Assembly (NCBI GenBank): GCA_025774935.1
Contig: JALGZK010000006.1
Span: 50,638 to 114,637, forward strand
Origin: a bacterium
Lineage (GTDB): Bacteria > Joyebacterota > Joyebacteria > Joyebacterales > Joyebacteraceae
Length of the DNA: 64,000 bases
Reading direction: 5' to 3'
Shown one piece after another: positions 8,192 to 16,834 of the stretch (position 1 is the first letter of the stretch; each line of letters begins with the position of its first letter). The notes below the pieces were generated by a model. It worked only from the letters and a program-made list of their open reading frames with translations. It was not told where the DNA came from and did no database searches. The translations under genes were made by a program, and so were the position numbers.

Positions 8192-9580
8192 ATGAGAGAG
8201 ACACTCAAGACGATCGTCGCGGACTCGAAGCCCTGGCTCGAGCTCCGCGTTCACGACAGGCGCGCCCTCCACATCCTGTCCAGGAAGGGGATCATGGAGG
8301 CCGCGTCGTCCAACAAGAACGCGGGCGTCGGCGTCCGTGTCCTCGTGAACGGGACGTGGGGCTTCTCGAGCACCGCCCGCCTCGACCGCGAGGGCATCGA
8401 GGAGGCCGTGAGGGACGCGACCGTCTCTGCTGAGAAGTCGTCGGGCGGGAGGAACAAGAAGATCGAGTCGCTCGCCGAGTGCGAGCTGGCGGTCGGCGAC
8501 TTCGTCTCGGGCGACGCCGCCGAAGCGGCCTCCCACTCGACCGAGGAGAAGACCGAGCTCGTCGTCGAGACCGAACGCGCGACGCGCGAGTCATCGAGGT
8601 TCGTACGGTCGGCGATGTGCAAATACTCCGAGATCGTCGACGAGAAGTGGATCGTCTCGACCGACGGGGCGGACGCGCACATCGAGGACTCGAAGCTCGA
8701 ATTCGCGGTGAGCGCGGTCGCAGGCGAAGGCGACGACATGCAGGTCAGCTACCACGGGATCGGGGTGACCGGGGGGTGGCCGGAGCTCTTCCGGAAGTGG
8801 ACTCCCGAGAGCATGTCCGAGCACGTGAGCCAGGTCGCCGTCGACCTCCTCACGGCGCCGTACGCGCCCGGCGGGAAGGCGACGGTCGTCATGAACCCCG
8901 AGCTCGTCGGGCTCCTCGCGCACGAGGCCATCGGCCACACGGTCGAGGCCGACTTCATCCTCTCTGGCTCCGCGGCGAGCGGGAAGATCGGTCAGAAGGT
9001 CGCGAGCGACCTCGTCACGATGGTCGACAGCGGACCGGCAACGCTCGGACACAGGTCCGCTGGCGGTGTTGTGCTCGTCGACGACGAGGGAGTCCCGACG
9101 GGGCGCACGGTCTTGATCGGTGGCGGGGTCCTGAAGTCTTACCTGCACGACCGCGAGACCGCCGCGAGGTTCGACGTCGAGCCCACGGGGAACGCGCGAG
9201 CCTGGCAGTACAGCGACGAGCCCCTCATCCGGATGCGGAACACGTACCTCGAGCCCGGCGAGGCCTCGTACGACGAGGTCATCGGGAGCGTCAAGGACGG
9301 CTTCCTGCTCAAGGGGGCGGGAAGCGGGCAGGCCGACGCGAATGCCGAGTTCATGTTCGGCGTGCAGGAGGCGTACGAGATCAAGGACGGGAAGGTCGGC
9401 AGGCTCCTCCGGGGCGCGTCGATCTCGGGCGACGCCTTCGAGGTCTTGAAGAGCGTCGACATGCTGAGCAGCGACTTCGAGTGGGCGATCGGGAGCGGAT
9501 ACTGCGGCAAGGGACAGGCGGCCAAGGTCGACGGCGGCGGACCGTACGTCAGATGTCAGGTCGTCGTGGGAGGGAGATAG
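8192..9580 (+). CDS. tldD: TldD-type metalloprotease subunit
   Basis: This 462-aa protein matches the TldD/PmbA family. The zinc-binding HExxxH motif characteristic of TldD is present as H244-E-A-I-G-H249, within LLAHEAIGHTVEAD. TldD pairs with PmbA (TldE) to form a cytoplasmic heterodimeric protease that digests unfolded peptides and, in some bacteria, matures modified peptides. The partner gene follows immediately, separated by 5 bases. The ATG at 8192 has a GGAG about 6 bases upstream and follows the glycosidase gene by 23 bases, so cotranscription is possible without an obvious functional link. Confidence 0.9.
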   Translation: MRETLKTIVADSKPWLELRVHDRRALHILSRKGIMEAASSNKNAGVGVRVLVNGTWGFSSTARLDREGIEEAVRDATVSAEKSSGGRNKKIESLAECELAVGDFVSGDAAEAASHSTEEKTELVVETERATRESSRFVRSAMCKYSEIVDEKWIVSTDGADAHIEDSKLEFAVSAVAGEGDDMQVSYHGIGVTGGWPELFRKWTPESMSEHVSQVAVDLLTAPYAPGGKATVVMNPELVGLLAHEAIGHTVEADFILSGSAASGKIGQKVASDLVTMVDSGPATLGHRSAGGVVLVDDEGVPTGRTVLIGGGVLKSYLHDRETAARFDVEPTGNARAWQYSDEPLIRMRNTYLEPGEASYDEVIGSVKDGFLLKGAGSGQADANAEFMFGVQEAYEIKDGKVGRLLRGASISGDAFEVLKSVDMLSSDFEWAIGSGYCGKGQAAKVDGGGPYVRCQVVVGGR

Positions 9581-9585
9581 AGCGC

Positions 9586-10923
9586 ATGGACGAGCTTCTC
9601 ACGATCTGCGAGCGGGCCGTCGACCGAGCGCTCGGGGCAGGCGCCGACGAGGCCGAGGCGTTCGCCGTCAGGGAGAAGAGCATCAATGTGGAGGTCCAGA
9701 AGAACGACCTCCAGATCGCGAAGAGCATGATGAGCGACGGGCTCGGAATCCGGCTCTTCAAGGACCGGAGCCTCGGGTTCGCGTTCGTCAACGCGTTCGA
9801 CGAGAAGGGCGTCGGTGAGTCGATCGAGCGGGCGCTCGGGATCGCATCGGCGGCGCCGCGCGACGACCACAACGGGCTTCCCGAGCCGACGGGCGTCGAC
9901 TATCAGGACGGGCTCTTCGACGAAGACGCCGAGTCGTACGGGATCGACAGGGCCGTCGAGCAGGCGCTCGCGATGCTGAGGGCTGCGAGGGACTACGACC
10001 CGCGCGTCACCGTCGACGTCGGCGAGCTCGCCGGCCAGCATGGCTGGAAGGCGATCGTGTCCTCGAAGGGCGTCCGAGCCATGGAGGCCTTGAGCGTCTT
10101 CTACTGCTACATCCTGGGGATGGCGAAGGAGGGGGAAACCGTCTCCTCGTTCGACTACCAGTTCGACGGGTCGGTGTCGCCCGCGGGGTTCGACCCGACC
10201 GCGGTCGCGCGCAAGTTCGCGGAGAACGTGGTGGGCTCGCTCGGCGCCGTGCAGGGCGAGAGCTTCAAGGGTCCGATCCTGCTCGCCCCTAAAGCGGCGG
10301 CCGACGTCGTCGGATACCCGATCGAGTACTCGATCCGGGCGTCGACCGTCCAGAAGGAGACCAGCAAGTTCTGCGGCAAGCTCGGTCACGCGGTCGCCTC
10401 GGATCTCCTCTCCGTGACCGACGACGCCACGCTCAAGGACGGGTTCTCGTCCTCCTCGTTCGATCGCGAGGGCCTGGCGCGGCAGATCCTCCCGATCGTC
10501 GACGGCGGTGTGCTCAGGAACTTCCTGTATGACTCGTACACTGCCCGGAAGGAGGGCCTCGAGAGCACGGGCCACGCGGGAGGCGGCGCCGGAGCTGTGC
10601 CGTCGATCTCCACGACGAACCTCGTGTTCTCGCCGGGGGAGACGCCGCTCGAAGAGATCGTCGCGGGCATCGACCGTGGGATCCTCGTCACGAGGTTCTC
10701 CGGGAACGTCGACCCGGTGAGTGGCGACTTCTCTGGTTCGGTCAAGGGCGGCAGGATGATCCGCGGCGGGAAGCTCGAGGAACCGCTCTGCGGGACCATG
10801 ATCGCTGGGAACATCTTCGGGCTCCTGCCCGGCATCTCCGCGGTCTCGAAGGAGCGCGAGCGGCTCTTCAGCGACGTGCTGCCGTACGTCAAGCTCGAGG
10901 ACGTGGCGGTGACGAGCGGGTAG
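9586..10923 (+). CDS. pmbA: PmbA/TldE-type metalloprotease subunit
   Basis: This 445-aa protein is the non-catalytic-type partner of TldD. It has the family N-terminus with an EAFAVRE-like beta strand and the C-terminal PLCGTMIAGNIF segment, and lacks HExxxH, as PmbA proteins do. It is expected to form the narrow-pored TldD/TldE heterodimer with the product of the preceding gene. The start ATG at 9586 lies just after AGGGAGATAG, in which the tldD stop codon overlaps the ribosome-binding region, implying tight coupling. A strong hairpin follows the stop. Confidence 0.9.
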   Translation: MDELLTICERAVDRALGAGADEAEAFAVREKSINVEVQKNDLQIAKSMMSDGLGIRLFKDRSLGFAFVNAFDEKGVGESIERALGIASAAPRDDHNGLPEPTGVDYQDGLFDEDAESYGIDRAVEQALAMLRAARDYDPRVTVDVGELAGQHGWKAIVSSKGVRAMEALSVFYCYILGMAKEGETVSSFDYQFDGSVSPAGFDPTAVARKFAENVVGSLGAVQGESFKGPILLAPKAAADVVGYPIEYSIRASTVQKETSKFCGKLGHAVASDLLSVTDDATLKDGFSSSSFDREGLARQILPIVDGGVLRNFLYDSYTARKEGLESTGHAGGGAGAVPSISTTNLVFSPGETPLEEIVAGIDRGILVTRFSGNVDPVSGDFSGSVKGGRMIRGGKLEEPLCGTMIAGNIFGLLPGISAVSKERERLFSDVLPYVKLEDVAVTSG

Positions 10924-10973
10924 CGGTCGTGAGCCGCTCGTCGCGAGATGGCCGCCCGGACGCACGAAGTCCA

Positions 10974-11001
10974 ACGGCGGGCCCCGCTGGGGGCCCGCCG
11001 T
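10974..11001. terminator. bidirectional hairpin between convergent genes
   Basis: ACGGCGGGCCCC and GGGGCCCGCCGT form a perfect 12-bp stem with a GCTG loop. It sits between pmbA and the convergent pseudopilin gene and can terminate both, although the T-tracts are weak. Confidence 0.65.
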
Positions 11002-11046
11002 CTCGTTGGCGCAGACGAGGGCGCCGCGGATTCGTCTCTTTTCCTT

Positions 11047-12507
11047 CTAGGTCTGCTGCCCGTCCTCCAGGGGAACCTCCCGCCAGCCGAGACGCGTGTA
11101 CCCGCCCGTCTGTGAGAAGCGATAGAACCCCGGCGGGTACATCTCCTGAAGCCTCCAGTCGTAGTGGTAGTCCTTCGCGTACCCCGACGTGATGATGACC
11201 TCGTCGCCCTGGATGAGTCCGCTACCCACCGGACCGCGGAAGCTCTGGACGAGGCTGCCGTGCACAGTGAGGTCCCCCCTCGGGACCCCGGAGTTCCAGT
11301 TCTGCGCGGTGAACGAGTTCGCGAGGGTCATGAGCGCCCCGTGGATCTCGCAGTCGTCCTGGTTGGGGGCCGTGTCGCCTATGACGATGTCGTTGCAAGC
11401 GATGAGCCCGAGGAGATCGTCGCAGCCCTCCAGGGGTCCGTACTCGTCGCTCCCCGCGTAGACAACATCGTCGGTGATCTCGATGATCCCGTTCGTCGCG
11501 ATCGTCACCTGGCCGTCGACCACGCCGTGGACGCTCAGGTTCCCGTTGACATAGATGAGTCCGTTGATTGAGCTCAGGTCGACGTCGACCCACCCGAGTC
11601 CGGGCTTGCTGTAGCTCACGTAACCGAGCATCGGGTCGCCGTTCTCGTCCGGTCTCCCGAAGTAGAAGTCGTAGTCGCCCGAGACGCTGACTCCGCCGGC
11701 GCGCGCCTCATCCTTGAGAAGGCTAATGTCGCCGGTGGACGGGAGGGTAAGCTGCGGCGCGCCGAGGGTGTAGCTGTCGACGAACGTCGGCTCGTCGTGC
11801 GGCGCGTTGCTCTCGAGCTCCGACTCGAGGTGATTCGTCGACGATCCGTTATAGTACAGGAAGAGCGGTTCGTGGTTGTCGTTGTTGTCGCCGGGTCCGC
11901 CGTAGGCGCTCGTCACCCTGCTCAGGAACGTGGGGTCGCCGAAGATGCTGATCTGGTCGTTCGTGAACAGCGGCCCGTCGACCACGTCCGGCGTGACGAA
12001 CCAGAGCGGGTTGCCGCCGCCGGGCATGTGCTCGGTGTCGGTGAAGTAGAGGAAGTCGGAGAGAAGCTGCGTCTGGATGTCGACCTCCACGCACCGCGAG
12101 TGATCACCCTCAGTACCTCTCGAGACGATCGTGAAGTTGTGCCGCCACGTGGTCCCGTTCGTCGTGTCGGGGACGATCGTCACGAAGTACTTCCCTCCCG
12201 CAAGCCCCTGCTCCTCCGCCCCGAACGGATGGAAGGGCGCGAGCTGGGCCGGCGGGGTCCCCTGAGCGCAGAGCCACACCATCGCCCGCGCTGCCCCGGA
12301 CTCCGCGAGGTAGAGCGCCTGGGACCTGTCGTGGGCGTGAGCCACGAGGATTGCGTCCTGCGTGGCCAGCTGGAAGAGGGCGAGGATGGCTATGAGCACG
12401 ATGGCGGCGATGAACGTCACCGAGACGATGGTGAAGCCGCCCTGGGCCCGGGGCCTCGAAAAGGGCCTCTGGGGCCGTTTGGTCCGGTTCTCTCGTGTGT
12501 GTCCCAT
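11047..12507 (-). CDS. PilX-like type IV pseudopilin with large C-terminal domain
   Basis: This 486-aa protein has a prepilin-like N-terminus: a basic leader, GG|FTIV at residues 23-28, then a long hydrophobic helix and an ALYLAESGAARA segment typical of PilX/DUF4900-type proteins. The body is beta-rich, with repeats of the type LTVHGSLV and GLIYVNGNLSVHG, suggesting a beta-solenoid. Position +5 after the cleavage site is Ser rather than the usual Glu, as in some minor pseudopilins. It would be an inner-membrane or pilus-tip protein processed by a prepilin peptidase. No other pilus gene is nearby, so this is an orphan. The ATG follows GGAGTG. Confidence 0.72.
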   Translation of the reverse strand: MGHTRENRTKRPQRPFSRPRAQGGFTIVSVTFIAAIVLIAILALFQLATQDAILVAHAHDRSQALYLAESGAARAMVWLCAQGTPPAQLAPFHPFGAEEQGLAGGKYFVTIVPDTTNGTTWRHNFTIVSRGTEGDHSRCVEVDIQTQLLSDFLYFTDTEHMPGGGNPLWFVTPDVVDGPLFTNDQISIFGDPTFLSRVTSAYGGPGDNNDNHEPLFLYYNGSSTNHLESELESNAPHDEPTFVDSYTLGAPQLTLPSTGDISLLKDEARAGGVSVSGDYDFYFGRPDENGDPMLGYVSYSKPGLGWVDVDLSSINGLIYVNGNLSVHGVVDGQVTIATNGIIEITDDVVYAGSDEYGPLEGCDDLLGLIACNDIVIGDTAPNQDDCEIHGALMTLANSFTAQNWNSGVPRGDLTVHGSLVQSFRGPVGSGLIQGDEVIITSGYAKDYHYDWRLQEMYPPGFYRFSQTGGYTRLGWREVPLEDGQQT

Positions 12508-12653
12508 GAGTTCACACTCCGGCTGTCACAGTCCGGTGAAGGGTGTTACCGTACTTCCATTCAAAAGCACATTCTGGGCCATTTTGGCAGGATGTTACAG
12601 AGTAGGCGGGGCGTAGGGGGGAGGTCCAGCGTGGAGAGGCGGGAGCGACAGAA

Positions 12654-12681
12654 GAGGGGCCCCGGATGACCGGGGCCCCTC
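12654..12681. terminator. strong hairpin between minus-strand genes
   Basis: GAGGGGCCCCGG and CCGGGGCCCCTC form a perfect 12-bp stem with an ATGA loop. It lies downstream of the lipoprotein gene (12722-13354, minus) and upstream of the pseudopilin gene, so it probably terminates the former; the T-tract on the minus strand is weak (CTCTTCTG). Confidence 0.6.
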
Positions 12682-12721
12682 CCTCGTGGTTGCCTCGCTC
12701 GCGTTCACCTGCACGCGGATA

Positions 12722-13354
12722 CTACTCGTCGCCTCCCACGTTCGGGATGTTCTCCGCGAGTTTCGGGTGCACGAGGTGGATGGTGACGCAGCCCTCCCAG
12801 TCGAACTCGAGCGGCTCGGGCATGGGGTCAGGTGAGCCGCTGTCGTTCTCCACGCTGAAGATGAATGTAGGATTCGCACCCCAAAGCCTGTAGTCCGTTA
12901 TCGCGTCGTTGATGAGCTGAACGCCAGCGGTGGTGAGGTCCGCGTAGATCGGCGCGGGCATCGCAGCGGCGAGGTTCTGACTCGTGTACGTTATGAGAGT
13001 GTACGGTCCTTCCTCGTAGCCGGCATCGGTCCGCTCGACAGTGATCGAACCCGAGATCACCCAGTCGGTCGTTCCCGCGATATCGATGACCTGATATGTC
13101 GCGCTTACCACGAACGCCGTGTCGATGTCGGCTCGCGTCAGCTCCAGATCAGCAAGGATGTCGTCGAGCTCGTCTGCGACGTCCACCTCTTCGGGCGTCG
13201 TCCAGTTGAAGTCCGTGTGGTACTCCGGGAACAGAACGCAGACGTAGCCGGTGAGCACAAGCTCGACGATTCTGTCGACGAGGAGACAGCCGGCCCCGCT
13301 CATCATCGCGAAGACGAGGAGCGCGAGAACCGGAACGAGCAGTTTCTTTCTCAT
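12722..13354 (-). CDS. lipoprotein of unknown function
   Basis: This 210-aa protein has a lipoprotein signal peptide ending in the lipobox SGAG|C at residues 19-23. It is therefore probably anchored to a membrane facing the periplasm. The mature part contains helical segments with acidic residues (ADELDDILADLEL) and a beta-rich C-terminal half. I recognise no family. The ATG has a strong AGGGAGGAGAAG site. It lies 28 bases downstream of the beta-barrel gene on the same strand, so the two are probably cotranscribed from the promoter at 14346-14374. Confidence 0.75.
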   Translation of the reverse strand: MRKKLLVPVLALLVFAMMSGAGCLLVDRIVELVLTGYVCVLFPEYHTDFNWTTPEEVDVADELDDILADLELTRADIDTAFVVSATYQVIDIAGTTDWVISGSITVERTDAGYEEGPYTLITYTSQNLAAAMPAPIYADLTTAGVQLINDAITDYRLWGANPTFIFSVENDSGSPDPMPEPLEFDWEGCVTIHLVHPKLAENIPNVGGDE

Positions 13355-13381
13355 GGTCTTCTCCTCCCTGCTCCGATGGGC

Positions 13382-14293
13382 CTAGAAGCCGGCTCCGATG
13401 CCGAAAGCGAAGTTGTTCAGCGTGGTAGTCAGATGGTACTCGCCGAACGCGAAGACGATCCCGGCGTCGACCTTGATCCCGAGCGTCCCGGCGAGATTCG
13501 TCCCGGAATCGAACGAGACCTCGGTGTCCTCCGGCGTGCCGGACGCGTTGCTCGTGTACTTCAGCTCGAGCTGCGTCGACTCCGCCATGAGGCCGACATA
13601 CGACTCCAGAACGCCCACCTTTTTGCTGGCCTGGATGCCGAAGGAAAGGGCAGTAGTCTGCATGAGGTCGCCGCCCTGCTCGAACTGCTGCCAGAAGGCG
13701 CCCGCCGCGAGCTCCACCGGGAAGTCCTCGCCGAAGTACTGCGAGATGTTGTGGCGCGCACCGCCTCCGTAGAGCTTGAGATCGCCGATCTCCGTGTCCC
13801 CGATCTCGCCGGCCATGAACCTCACGAGGATCTCAGTCCCGCTCGTGAACCCGACGCGTACTTGCGGTACCGCGAGCGAGAACGTCTGCAGGTTGAACCC
13901 TCCTGGGAACGCGTACTGCGCGTCGTGGTCGCCTGAGATGATGGTGGATGCTTCCGGACCGACGACGGTGGACGCCTCGACGGTCTGCTCCGGCGAGAAG
14001 CCCGACTCCGTCGTCGCCGTAAACGTCGACTGCTCGTCCTTGAAGAGAGCCGTCATGGCGATCAGTTCCAGTTTGACGCTCACGCCCTTCTTGGGGATGG
14101 CGGCCGAGTTGTACAGCCCCGAGTTCAGGTCGGCGCCGATCGCGTCGACGAGCGGTTGCAGATAGCCGGTCGCGTTGGCACCCGTGTACGAGGACAGGTA
14201 GTCCTCGATCGTCTGAGCGGCCGCAGGCGCCGCAAGAGCGACCACCAGCACCACGCACACGGTCACCCTGAGAAGCCCGACACGAACGTGCAT
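13382..14293 (-). CDS. outer-membrane beta-barrel protein, DUF6588-like
   Basis: This 303-aa protein has a signal peptide (MHVRVGLLRVTVCVVLVVALAAP, cleavage near AAAQT) and alternating amphipathic strands through the C-terminal half, ending in GIGAGF with the terminal Phe typical of BAM-inserted barrels. The pattern resembles DUF6588-type proteins, but that match is from memory. I start at the ATG at 14293 because AAGGAGG lies just upstream and a consensus promoter is placed at 14346-14374; an earlier in-frame start at 14329 would lack both. It is followed by a lipoprotein gene, which could be a barrel partner. Confidence 0.72.
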   Translation of the reverse strand: MHVRVGLLRVTVCVVLVVALAAPAAAQTIEDYLSSYTGANATGYLQPLVDAIGADLNSGLYNSAAIPKKGVSVKLELIAMTALFKDEQSTFTATTESGFSPEQTVEASTVVGPEASTIISGDHDAQYAFPGGFNLQTFSLAVPQVRVGFTSGTEILVRFMAGEIGDTEIGDLKLYGGGARHNISQYFGEDFPVELAAGAFWQQFEQGGDLMQTTALSFGIQASKKVGVLESYVGLMAESTQLELKYTSNASGTPEDTEVSFDSGTNLAGTLGIKVDAGIVFAFGEYHLTTTLNNFAFGIGAGF

Positions 14294-14345
14294 GGGATCC
14301 TCCTTGTTTGGGGGACTTCCGAACAACACTCAATCGGTTTGCAGT

Positions 14346-14374
14346 AGGCTACAGCTAAGCCGAATCTCTGTCAA
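14346..14374 (-). promoter_or_regulatory. promoter of the beta-barrel/lipoprotein genes
   Basis: On the minus strand TTGACA (14369-14374), a 17-base spacer and TAGCCT (14346-14351) form a near-consensus sigma-70 promoter about 53 bases before the ATG at 14293. Confidence 0.75.
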
Positions 14375-14438
14375 GTTCCATCCGGTTAACGGCTTCTGAG
14401 CGAAGGAACACCGGGAAGGAGCGCCACCAAGAACGCGC

Positions 14439-14467
14439 TTGACAGACCCTCACCGATTGGATAGCGT
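14439..14467 (+). promoter_or_regulatory. promoter of the ParA-CBM operon
   Basis: TTGACA (14439-14444), 17 bases, then TAGCGT (14462-14467). It leaves a leader of roughly 140 bases before the ATG at 14616. Confidence 0.65.
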
Positions 14468-14615
14468 ATCGGCGGGTTCGCCGAACCCCCTTGAGACACA
14501 TGGTTTAGATGTCAATGAGCCGGAAGAGCACCGGCCTGCTTCGTACAGTTGCGGGCCGAGTGGTCTTGTACGTGCTGTTCGCCAAGCTCCTCGACGCCTC
14601 ACGCTCGGAGGGACC

Positions 14616-15737
14616 ATGAGGACGATCGCTCTCGTGAACCAGAAGGGCGGCTGCGGGAAGACCACGACGGCCGTCAACCTCGCCTCGTACATCGCCGACA
14701 CCGGCAGGAGAGTGCTTCTGGTCGACTGCGATCCACAGTCACACGCTTCCATCGGACTCGGTATCGACACGGACGAGCTCGAGAGGTCCACCTACGATCT
14801 CTTCATGGACCCGGCCGTGCATGTGCGCGACGTCGTCCACCCGGTGACCGACACCCTCGACGTCGCCCCGTCGAACGTCATCCTCTCCGCCGTCGAGCAG
14901 CAGCTCTCGGGTCAGCCGGACCGCGAGAACAGGCTCCGGCGGAAGCTCGAGGCGTGTTCGGGCGAGTACGACTATGTGCTCGTCGACTGCCCGCCGAGCG
15001 TCGGACTCCTCACGTTCAACGCGCTCGTCGCCTGCGACGAGTCGCTCGTCGTGATGGAGCCGTCCTACTTCTCGCTCCACGGTGCGCTCAAGGTCGTCGA
15101 GACGATACGACTTGTCAGGGATCAGCTCGGGATGCGCAAGCGCACGCGCGTACTACTTACGATGTTCGATCGACGAACCCGATTTGCCCGCGAGTTCCTG
15201 CGCGAGGCGAGAACCCGGTTCGGCCGCGAGATGTTCGAGACGGTGATCCGGCACACCGTGCGGTTCCGCGAGGCGGCGAACTGGGGCGTGTCGATCTCCC
15301 ACTACGCGAAGAGCTGCGGGGGCGCGAGGGACTACCGCGAGCTGTCGGAGGAAGTGATCGCCGACGAGGAGCGGATCGCGGCGGCGGAGTACGAGCCTGC
15401 GGCCGAGGTGGTGGAGTCGAGCCTCGAGCCGGGAATGGACGAGTGGATACTCTCGCAGCCCGGGCCGCACTTCGTGGACGGCGGCGTCCTGTTCTCGCTC
15501 GTGGCTCCCGAGGCGAACGAGGTCGAGCTCGTCGGCACGTTCAACGACTGGGAGCGTCAGCACGGCCTGCAGCTGACGCGGAGCACGAACGGCGTGTGGC
15601 ACACGACAGTGGCCCTGGGGCCAGGCAGGCATCTCTACAAGTTCGTAATAGACGGGGTCTGGGTTCCGGACCCCTCCAACGATAACCGGGAAGCGCCCAA
15701 CGAGGACTGCGTCCTCGAAGTCTACCGTTCCGGTTAG
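14616..15737 (+). CDS. ParA-family ATPase fused to a glycogen-binding domain
   Basis: This 373-aa protein has two parts. Residues 1-255 are a ParA/Soj ATPase with the deviant Walker A K10-GGCGKT and the Walker B strand VLVDCPPS (D124). Residues about 280-372 form an AMPK-beta/CBM48-type glycogen-binding domain: GTFNDWE (W312), LYKFVIDG (K342) and GVWVPDPSND (W349) match the carbohydrate-contacting Trp-Lys-Trp set of that fold. ParA ATPases position plasmids, chromosomes or protein/polymer cargos along the nucleoid; the fused domain points to a polysaccharide cargo such as glycogen, which is inference. The ATG follows CGGAGGGA. It leads an operon with a MinD-like ATPase and a third gene; no ParB-like gene is present. 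Confidence 0.88.
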   Translation: MRTIALVNQKGGCGKTTTAVNLASYIADTGRRVLLVDCDPQSHASIGLGIDTDELERSTYDLFMDPAVHVRDVVHPVTDTLDVAPSNVILSAVEQQLSGQPDRENRLRRKLEACSGEYDYVLVDCPPSVGLLTFNALVACDESLVVMEPSYFSLHGALKVVETIRLVRDQLGMRKRTRVLLTMFDRRTRFAREFLREARTRFGREMFETVIRHTVRFREAANWGVSISHYAKSCGGARDYRELSEEVIADEERIAAAEYEPAAEVVESSLEPGMDEWILSQPGPHFVDGGVLFSLVAPEANEVELVGTFNDWERQHGLQLTRSTNGVWHTTVALGPGRHLYKFVIDGVWVPDPSNDNREAPNEDCVLEVYRSG

Positions 15738-15783
15738 GCGCTCCCGGCACGAACGAAATCGCAGAGATCTTCGGACGGGCGAG

Positions 15784-16785
15784 ATGAGCGAACGCGCTGG
15801 CGACAAGTCTCCGAAGACGCTCGCGGACGTCTCTCACCTCTTCTTCTCCAACGACGAAGAGCGCAGGACGACTGCGCCGGTGAGTTCGGCGGACGCCCCC
15901 GCTGAAGACGGGGGATCGCCGGTCGTCGAGGAGCGCCCGCCGCAGGGAGGCGACGGTGCGGTCCCTGTCGAGCCGACCGCTCCCGGGGGGGCTGCCTCGG
16001 GGGCAGCCGCGGGGGAGCGCACGCGGACCGACGGGCGGTGGCACCGGACCGGCGTCTTCGTCGTCACCGGGGGCGCCCGCTCGCCCGGGAAGTCGACCGT
16101 CGCCGTGAACCTGGCCCACGCGCTCATGTCGAGAGGGCGCGTCGGTCTTGTGGACGCCGATCCGAAGCTCCCGAACGCGCGGTTCTACATGGGTCTCCCG
16201 TCGTGGCACTACCTCTCGCCCGTGACGTGGGAAGGGAGGCCTGCCCCGAACACGCTCTCGGACTCGGGACTCGTCGTCGTCGACAGAGCCTCGGGGACCT
16301 CGGCTTCCGATGAGCTCGTGGGCGTGGGCGACGTGACCTACGTCGACATCTCCGGGGGCGGGAGGGTGCCCCTGCACTACCTCGTCGTCGACCTGCCGGC
16401 TCCGCGCGCCGCGTGGCTCCGGCCGGTGACCGAGCGCGTCGGCCTCTTCGTCGTCGTGATGGGACCGGACCGGGCGAGCTTCGAGGAGACGTACGTGGTT
16501 CTCTCCGAGCTCAGGGGGTCGCTCGGGCTCGAGCACGTAGGGCTCGTGGTCAACAAGGTTCGGGACCAGGAAGACGCCCGGGACATTCACGCGAAGACGG
16601 CCGCCGCGGCGGAGCGACTGCTGTCGATGCGCGTCAGTCTCTTGGGAGGGGTGGCGGTCGAGGAGAACCTCGGGAGCCGCCAGCGGGAGCGGGGGGCGAT
16701 CGTGCGGTCTCGTCCGGACGCTGTGGCCGCACTGCAGCTGAGAGAAGTTGCCACACAGGCGCTCGGGATCGTGGCGGGGTCGTAG
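15784..16785 (+). CDS. MinD/ParA-like P-loop ATPase
   Basis: This 333-aa protein has a disordered Pro/Gly/Ala-rich N-terminal region (about residues 1-82) and a SIMIBI-type ATPase domain. The P-loop is G-A-R-S-P-G-K-S in VTGGARSPGKSTVAVNLAHA; it fits GxxxxGKS, but the signature lysine of the deviant Walker A motif is not in its usual place. LVVDLPAPRA is the Walker B-like strand and LVVNKVRDQ the base-recognition-like segment. It starts 46 bases after the ParA-CBM gene and is followed 49 bases later by a third gene, so the three are likely one functional unit. Its N-terminal LADVSHLFFSND may be a docking peptide. Confidence 0.75.
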   Translation: MSERAGDKSPKTLADVSHLFFSNDEERRTTAPVSSADAPAEDGGSPVVEERPPQGGDGAVPVEPTAPGGAASGAAAGERTRTDGRWHRTGVFVVTGGARSPGKSTVAVNLAHALMSRGRVGLVDADPKLPNARFYMGLPSWHYLSPVTWEGRPAPNTLSDSGLVVVDRASGTSASDELVGVGDVTYVDISGGGRVPLHYLVVDLPAPRAAWLRPVTERVGLFVVVMGPDRASFEETYVVLSELRGSLGLEHVGLVVNKVRDQEDARDIHAKTAAAAERLLSMRVSLLGGVAVEENLGSRQRERGAIVRSRPDAVAALQLREVATQALGIVAGS

Positions 16786-16834
16786 GGACTCCGGCGCGCC
16801 CGGCGAGGACAACGTGACGTACAGGGAGGACACC

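Larger units (their letters stand above)
14294..14615. other. divergent intergenic region
   Basis: This 322-base spacer separates the beta-barrel gene (minus) from the ParA-type gene (plus). It holds one clear promoter on each strand (14346-14374 minus, 14439-14467 plus) and a plus-strand leader of about 140 bases. No further gene was recognised. Confidence 0.6.
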
